From the NCBI RefSeq assembly GCF_029227915.1, contig NC_079881.1:7376001-7440000 (forward strand): a stretch of DNA of 64,000 bases, written 5' to 3'. Under the pieces are notes generated by a model. The model saw nothing but the letters and a program-made list of their open reading frames with translations, had not been told where the DNA came from and searched no databases. The first letter of the stretch is position 1. Each line of letters opens with the position of its first letter. The translations under genes were made by a program, and so were the position numbers. Below are positions 57,394-64,000 of the stretch, piece after piece. The stretch comes from Hydractinia symbiolongicarpus. Lineage: Eukaryota; Cnidaria; Hydrozoa; Anthoathecata; Hydractiniidae.

Positions 57394-60300
57394 TCAGGCA
57401 CTTTGCAACACCCTTCTAGTCTTTTTCTCTGTTGGATTTCTAGATTTCCTTGCCTCCTCCAAAACTTTCGCCATAATGATTTTAACTTCCTCGACCAGGT
57501 ACAGACAAAGTAAGCACATTATTTGAAATGCAAAGAAGACGAACATAGTATTATATCGACAGCTAATTTTGTCTTTAATGTTGATTCGTTTCCAGTAGCT
57601 TTCCCATATAATAATGCCGATAATAACTCCATCCAATACAACTATGCTTATAAGTGTAGCAGTCGTTACAATTTTACTTGCGGTGGTGATGTAAACAGAA
57701 GTAACAGAAGGTAGCGTTAATACCATTGATACACCAGTGATGACGAGTAATATGTCCATAAAAGTTTCCCCTGAACATTTGGTGCCATGCATACCGCCTA
57801 GAAAAGTAATTAATTAGATAAGGTACACGTTCCAAAGAGATTTGTGTTAGAAGCATTTGTCACGCTCGTCATAAAGGGTGTTTGAGTTAAAGAAGTCATG
57901 CTGTTTTAGGCCACAAATAAAAACCCTTTTTACAATCTGTCATTAAATCATCAATGTAAAACAGTCACACAGTAATTTCATTTTGCAGAATAATTTTTCG
58001 GTAAATATTCAAAATTAATCAGATGTATATAACACAAGTTAACGCCTGTCGTTCCCCTGTTTAGCTAAAACAATCAACAAGGACTTTTATTGTGCAGAAT
58101 AGGTTTATATGGTAAAAATAATCTTGCATTACAAATAAACACAGTAAAATATGGCCTGTAAGAGTATCATATGTTAATCGAGAATTTTGCTGAATTGTAC
58201 AGAATACCTGCCATTGTTTAAAGTTTATTAAACGTCAAAGGCGAATCAACTTAGTTTTATTTAACATAGAAAACAACATCTGGAAACATTCTTGCAGCTA
58301 ACTGTATTTTGTACACGTGCACCTTTAACTCGAGCTGTAGGTTGTCTAAAATCAAATTTTCGAAAATAATGCAAAAAGAAACGATGATGTGGCTTGAATA
58401 AAAAAACGTCAATTGAATTAAAACCTTAACAGGACAGCAAAAATATAGTTGCCAGGAGAAGCTGAGTCACTAGCAAAGCAGGCTGCTCACATTTGCACTC
58501 AGAATTTTAAAATTAGTTTGTTCGTGGCTAATCAACATGCTAAAATATTTAATTTCAAGCTTAAAATACATTAACCTCTACTTGGTGGGCTAAAAAAGCA
58601 AAAGTGATGAAGGTAACATTGTATTGCGACAAAACTGGGTGGGTGATTTTTTTGAGAACCTGTTTGGATTTGTATGAGAAGAGCTGGGTACTCTATCTGC
58701 AAACCACAAATTACATTTAGCTGTATTGCTAAATTATATGGAGTAATAAATTTCTATCGCTACGAGTTGTAGAATGTAAAATTTTGCCAGCTTTTCCTTA
58801 ATCAAACTGTTAGAAGACAAGAAACCTTTTTCTTGTACATTAATCATTAGAGATTTTGCAAGACTTTATTTCGTCAAAGGATAAACTCGGTTTTCAATTA
58901 TTGATATAAATAATGAGTTACGTTAAAGCTAGCTTATTATTGATTTAGACTGATCTAAGTATACGTCATGGCAAATTAGAAGCCAGTATAACTCTTTTTT
59001 ACTCAAGTTAGTGTATTTCTTGTTTGTTTCTTAAGAAAAAGGCATGTGGAACAAAGAAATGACCACCACACCAATTAGATTTTCATACTAGCCTTTCATT
59101 AATCTGCTTAATTAAGATATTTACGGTCATAACATATTGGATATCTGTACTCAATGCACTGAATATTCACGTTGCAGTATGATAGTAAAACATCTCTGTA
59201 AATTACTTTGAAAGATTTTTGTGGACAACGAAATGACGCGACAAGAGCACAGGATAATTTTTCTGTAAGTGCTACATTAGGCATACAACACTAGGTCTCC
59301 CAAGTCTAAGTCCTAAAACTCACAAAGTATATAGGACAATATGTTTAAACTCGTTGAATAACAAAATTGTGGGAGCTTTTTCAATTGAAAAGGCATTGAT
59401 CTGTCCAAGAAAGCGCGTATGTATAATCCATGGTTAGAATACCAAATAAGTTCATTATGTTTATCTAGATCTATTTTATTTTAACTAACAAAATGTATCT
59501 TAGATATGTGATGGATAATTGCATTGGTGCACATAAGATTTTAGGAGAACACAGCCAGCTTGTCACCAAAATCTTAAGCAAAATAGACTAAAACATTGAT
59601 TTGCAACATTAACTTGCAGCACGGGGTTGTGTACCAAAAAATAATAATGAGTTAAACAACTTCAATATATGCGGAGAAACTTTACAGGGCAATTGACGTT
59701 CTTAAATTATTTTGTATATTGTTAAGAATGATAAGCGATCATGTTACAACTCACCAATTATGATAAGAGTTACGGAAGAAATACCATGGATTATAATCAA
59801 TAATAAACCACATATTCCAGGCTTGCTTTTACCTAAAACATAAATAAACCATGCGTTTATGTCTATTCGGACGGTGATGGGGATAAGGGATTCACATTTA
59901 TGCGCTTTAGATCGTTTTCGTAGCATATCTCGATCATAAACACTCTCGATCATAAACACTTCTAAAATCAAATCTGCTACAAGTTACTTAAGTAGCTTAG
60001 TAGTTACGTTAAAGATTAATTTTGAAAAATAAGCAAAAACGCCATGATGGATCAAGTTAAATAGAAATTTTTCAGTTGATACTATATACTTACTACGAAA
60101 GTTATATTGGTATTGATGGTTACCTCACAATGCCGAAGACTATGGAGCATATTTTGCCTTATGAGATATCTCTAAATACTTACAAAGTTTTAAGATTTGT
60201 CAACAAAAATATGCAAATCAAGTCAACTTTCAATTTCATATGAAGTTAACTTGTTTTTTTCGCTAAAGGTGAGTTCTAAAAAAGTCTTTTTGCATTGACG

Positions 60301-60862
60301 TTTCCAATAATATGCTACACCTGTATAAAAAACCACCTTTGCTATAACATATAGCACTACTACGAACGCATCTATATGTATTCTCCAAATCATCTTGCTT
60401 TTAAATTTTTAACAATGAGTTTCTAAGTACTACAGCCAAATACTAGAAATTATTTTATTTCTTACAGCGCAACTTAGAGATCTGTTCCTAATATTGAACT
60501 TCATACATGCAGTAGTATACTTCTTTTTTTAGCTTATAATATTAATTTTAGGCCTACATTAATTGACCTTTCCTAAACATTAAATAATAAAGGAATTGGC
60601 GAAATCGTTAATTAACTTAAAACGAAAAAAGAAAACTTTTTTCAGTTCCCGAAAGTAACACATGCTAAAGTTTTAGTAGGAATGAATGAATTAGGGAAAA
60701 AAGATAAAGTAGTCCTAAATAATAAAATAATCATTCCTCAGAAGTAAGAAAAACAAAATTACAGCTATTACACTAAAAAATTAGTTTTGGTGAAATTTGT
60801 GCGCTAAAAAAGTTGACAAGAACAAAAATGCTAAGAGAAGTCATACCACTCATGTTTTCCAT
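57394..60862 (-). CDS. TMEM272-like four-pass membrane protein
   Basis: Three minus-strand exons joined at phase 1: 60847-60862 (MENMS plus one base, donor GTATGA), 59755-59832 (after ATGTTTTAG, donor GTGAGT) and 57394-57797 (after CTTTTCTAG); 165 residues. Four hydrophobic segments at about 11-32, 45-66, 76-97 and 114-136, with a short N-terminus and a charged, basic C-terminus (EEARKSRNPTEKKTRR). The pattern IIIGGMHGTKCSGE.. then MDILLVITGVS, and CRYNTMFVFFAFQ before the last segment, matches what I know of the TMEM272-like family (G-x-x-x-x-x-x-C loop between TM1 and TM2; C-x-Y..FAF before TM4). The role of this family is poorly known. The 16-base first exon is inferred from phase and splice signals and is the weakest part. 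Confidence 0.65.
57798..59754. other. intron 2 of the TMEM272-like gene
   Basis: About 2 kb, AT-rich, with no other feature recognised. Confidence 0.55.
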
Positions 60863-63597
60863 CTCGTCTTTTTCGTTCCTTGAAAAACACATAAATTATT
60901 TAATATCATTTGAAACATTAATAGGTAAAAATTACGTTACTATGTGAGATAATGGGAATGACGTTTAGACATATGCGATGCATTCAAAAGTTGAACAGAT
61001 AGTCTTTTTTAAGCACGTACAATTGTTCAATGATTAAGCAGACAGCACACTGTATTTTCTTAAGCGTAGCAACTACTTGAAGTCCAACATGATGTTTTTG
61101 CAAGCGTTACATTCCTTGGTGATTTCATCATAAAACTGATACCTATCTACATATTCATCTCTATTATTTTTAGGTTTAAGTGGTTTCTGCAAAGTGCTGT
61201 CTAATCTCTTTTTGATATTATTATTTGGAAAACCAATGAAAATTATGAAATCTAAGTCTATTTAAATATTCAGAAAAAGAATTCAAGTATTGCAATTTAC
61301 CAACGAAATAAAATTTGTATCAAACAATCCAACAATTAGCTTTTAAAGTAAGTATTAATAGATTTTAGCAAGTCTCCTAACTTCTAAATCGAGCTATCAA
61401 ATTTAAAACTTGGCCTAAGAATTGTATTTTCCGACGGCTGTGAGCTGAAAGTTTTGAAGATATACTAGTCTCATTAAAATTGCAAAGCTTGTGGATGAAG
61501 GCCGTTATATTGTAACAGTAGCGCTACTGCTTTTTGCCATACGCGTAAATGATTTAGATATTCAGTAATGACAAGGTTTAAATCAGCTTAAGTATCTGCA
61601 ACTATATCAGAAAAATTCAGATATTTATCTCGGTTTTACCATATTTGTGGATCTAGAACGCACGGCTGCCATCCTCACACTGTCTATCTTCGTAAACATT
61701 CCGCTGCAGTATTGTTTTCCTGCTCGTTCCTTCCTATCAATTTCTCGGTTTACGCTATGTTGACACATAATTTGTAAATAGCCGCTGTTCCTCTGTCATT
61801 TGCAAGTTAAACCTCTAGGTCGCTAGATTACAGTTGCTGTACCCAGTTTAAAGAAAATACATAATTTTAGATGTTTACAAAGCTAAATGTTGTGTTTCCA
61901 CTCTTGCTTGTTTTTATGGCAGTCTTGTGGTCTTTCTCATCGTGTCTGCTGAATGCTGTTTATTTCTAGCGCGTCATATTTAAACTTTTATACATAAGGG
62001 TTAAAAAATTTTACACCCCTTATATTAAACGTTCGTCAAAAGCGCATTTTCTTCATCATCGTTTCAAGCTCTACGCATTAATAGCAACAGATAACCAAAT
62101 TTGTAAAAAAACACTTTTTCGCCGATCGGCTCGTCATTGCCGACGTCAGCACAATTTTTACACATTTAATTTTTTAACCTTTTGTCGAAAGCATATAGCT
62201 CATACATCAGCGCTGTACAATAGAGGTGCATGGAGAAGAGATTTAAAAAAATATTTCTTGTTGTACCACAAAACTTTTTTTGACATCATCAAAATTCATG
62301 TAACTGATCTTTCTCATTATTCTTCAGCCTAAGTGGATTGTTCCACTGGTTTTATTGACTAGTCTTATATAGTAACACGAAGATTTAGTCTGTTTGTAAA
62401 GGGCGACATGTACTTTTTTCCCTTAAGAATAATGGAGAAATTATATTTTAATTGCTAAACGACAACTTAGTTATTTTGACGTTACCATAAAACTTCGATA
62501 CCTTAGATTAACGTCAAATTTTAACGTCAAGAATAAGGTCAAAGTTTTAAATTTAATTTGTTAAGTCATTGCATTGAAACGAGGTGGTGACGTCAGTTAT
62601 TTTTCTCCGTGCTAGTAAGTAGGAGGTCATGGTTGGATAAGTTCCCTAAGGATACTGTAATGGTATAAATATAATTTTTTTACATAAAATACTTTTTTTC
62701 AAATATGTAGAGTTTGATATTCTCTACCAACTTATAAATTTTTAATGTGTTGTCGGTAGTTCGCTTAACACCTTCTGCACATTTTTGAATAGGCTATTGT
62801 TGTAAAGGTCAGGTAGCGAAAAACTCTTTTACGAGAAATTTTAGATGTTTCTTTTTCACGACGTATACATGATTTATAATGTCCGAAACTCCCCTCCACG
62901 ATGGAGAAACTCAACAAAACTTTGCACACGTGCTCATCGATACCTGCTGCAAATTACTTTGTCATATTTTATGTATATTTTGATAATTTAAAGAAAAAGA
63001 CAGGTTAAAACACAAAAGAGCAAACAAAAATTCACTTTTTTACAAATTTTTAAATAAAAAACGGACAACGCGCTTTTTTCAAAAAAATGTGACAAAGTAT
63101 TGTTGCTATGGTAATGCTAAAGTGAATGATAAATATGACACAGAAAACAATAAAACAGAAGGGATTTATGGCTAGCAGGAAAAAATTTAAATTTCATGAT
63201 AATTTAATTAGCTTTTATATTCAATAAATAATTTCGAAGAAAGAAAGACAATTTTTTAGAAATAATGAGTTTACTGAATATGTGTCTATACCCTTACTGT
63301 ATCCTTAACTCTGTGTCACCCAATCAGTTTCCAAATAGACTGGTTCATACATAAGTAAAACCAGTTATATCTCCCTAATCGTGCTACGAAAGCATAAATC
63401 CTATATATTTTATTGATTAAGGTCTCAACCACAGTGCAATGGGAGTAACTGTCAAACGACTTTCTTTTAAAAAAAATTATGTATTTAACAGGTCATTCTT
63501 AAAGTCAGCAACATTTAAACGACGGATATCTTTTCTTTGCCTAAGTGAATTCTTCCACGGGCTGATCAACTATTCGTACGAAAATTGTATCGTGCGA
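60863..63597. other. intergenic with repeat fragments; no gene
   Basis: R2-type pieces occur at 62135-62150 (CCGACGTCAGCAC) and 62281-62366 (TGACATCATCAAAATTC .. TTTATTGACTAGT), and a further fragment at about 63545-63560 (TTCCACGGGCTGATCAACTA). Nothing else supported. Confidence 0.4.
62281..62366 (+). repeat. dispersed repeat family R2, third copy
   Basis: TGACATCATCAAAATTCATG then CCACTGGTTTTATTGACTAGT-like end, same spacing as 34158-34243 and 37490-37577. A CATACATCAGCGCTGTACAATAGAG-like segment sits upstream, as in the other copies. Confidence 0.5.
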
Positions 63598-63846
63598 TCA
63601 CACTGTATTTATATATAAATCTATCGCACTATAATAAAAGGCCAATTCCGCCTGGATGTGTGTGTGACGTTTGCAAAGAGGACGTTTTCCTGTCTTATTT
63701 GTTAGCCAACAAATATAGCCAAGAACTTCGCCAGTTCTCATTGATATAATAAACACGATCCCTGTTTTGGAACAATGGCTTCCATGTTTCCATGTTTTAC
63801 CAACTGTGATAACTACGTTGGCAACCTCCTCGCCGTTTTGACCCAC
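63598..63846 (-). pseudogene. Mutator-like transposase domain fragment
   Basis: The minus-strand ORF contains VVITVGKTWKHGSHCSKTG and VFIISMRTGEVLGY. These fit the core of the Mutator-like transposase family common in cnidarian genomes, in which 'D-G-x-W-x-x-R-G-H' is followed by 'N-G-V..I-S-x-x-T-G-K-V-L-D'. Here the aspartate-glycine is G-K and the usual cysteine knuckle is only partly kept (LTNKTGKRPLCKRH). It is 82 codons against several hundred in intact members, so it is a fragment. It ends near a CACACACACATCC stretch. Confidence 0.5.
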
Positions 63847-64000
63847 TTAGATCAATTCAGGTTCTTTTGCTTTCATGATGAATGAATCGTTGGTCAGCTA
63901 CAGACATATGATAATCAGCTTAGCTGACTGGTCTTTCAAAACTTTCAGATATGGTTGTACAGAAATTAGTGTTGGTATACCCATATTTGCCAAGAAAGAT

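Overview
The window is an AT-rich, gene-poor, repeat-rich animal nuclear sequence. Introns run from hundreds to thousands of bases with GT..AG borders, promoters are of the TATA type, and there are tRNA-derived SINE heads and several kinds of MITE. An intronless class C GPCR, an Ly6/uPAR-type GPI protein, a TMEM272-like protein and remnants of HIRAN-like and Mutator-like mobile genes fit a cnidarian, most likely a hydrozoan. This placement is an inference from style and gene families, not a species identification. All gene models were read by eye from splice signals and reading phase.

Layout. 1-7 kb: a three-exon protein truncated at its 5' end (969-2793) with a weak resemblance to aerolysin-like pore-forming folds, then a frameshifted HIRAN-like pseudogene (4717-5304, minus) and a SINE-like fragment. 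7.7-11.0 kb: a six-exon secreted protein gene (7794-11037) whose four middle exons are an A-B-A-B duplication. 13-21 kb: a truncated piggyBac-like MITE, a SINE head, a long hairpin, a three-exon Ly6-domain GPI-anchored protein on the minus strand (15317-19400) and a full MITE (21170-21872). 22-26 kb: unassigned ORFs, then the intronless class C GPCR (23839-25935). 27-31.7 kb: a Harbinger-like MITE, two tandem arrays and a dispersed repeat family. 32-37 kb, 46-50 kb and 52-55.4 kb: three diverged copies of one duplicated block (A plus, B minus, C minus). Each carries a small secreted-protein gene built like the one at 7.8 kb. 38.8-41.1 kb: a decayed tandem array. 43-44.6 kb: a SINE and a G-rich tract. 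57.4-60.9 kb: a TMEM272-like gene on the minus strand. The end holds a Mutator-like transposase fragment.

The most interesting content is the family of four small secreted-protein genes at 7.8, 32.2, 49.6 and 54.9 kb. Each has a TATAAATT box 98-106 bases before the ATG, a 16-codon signal-peptide exon ending in Lys at phase 0, and phase-0 module exons, several with an LG-x-V-T core and a C-x5-C loop. I recognise no described family. The cluster shows exon duplication, segmental duplication, MITE insertion and one copy in decay. It looks like a fast-evolving, lineage-restricted secreted peptide system, possibly effector, defence or signalling, but function cannot be read from sequence alone.
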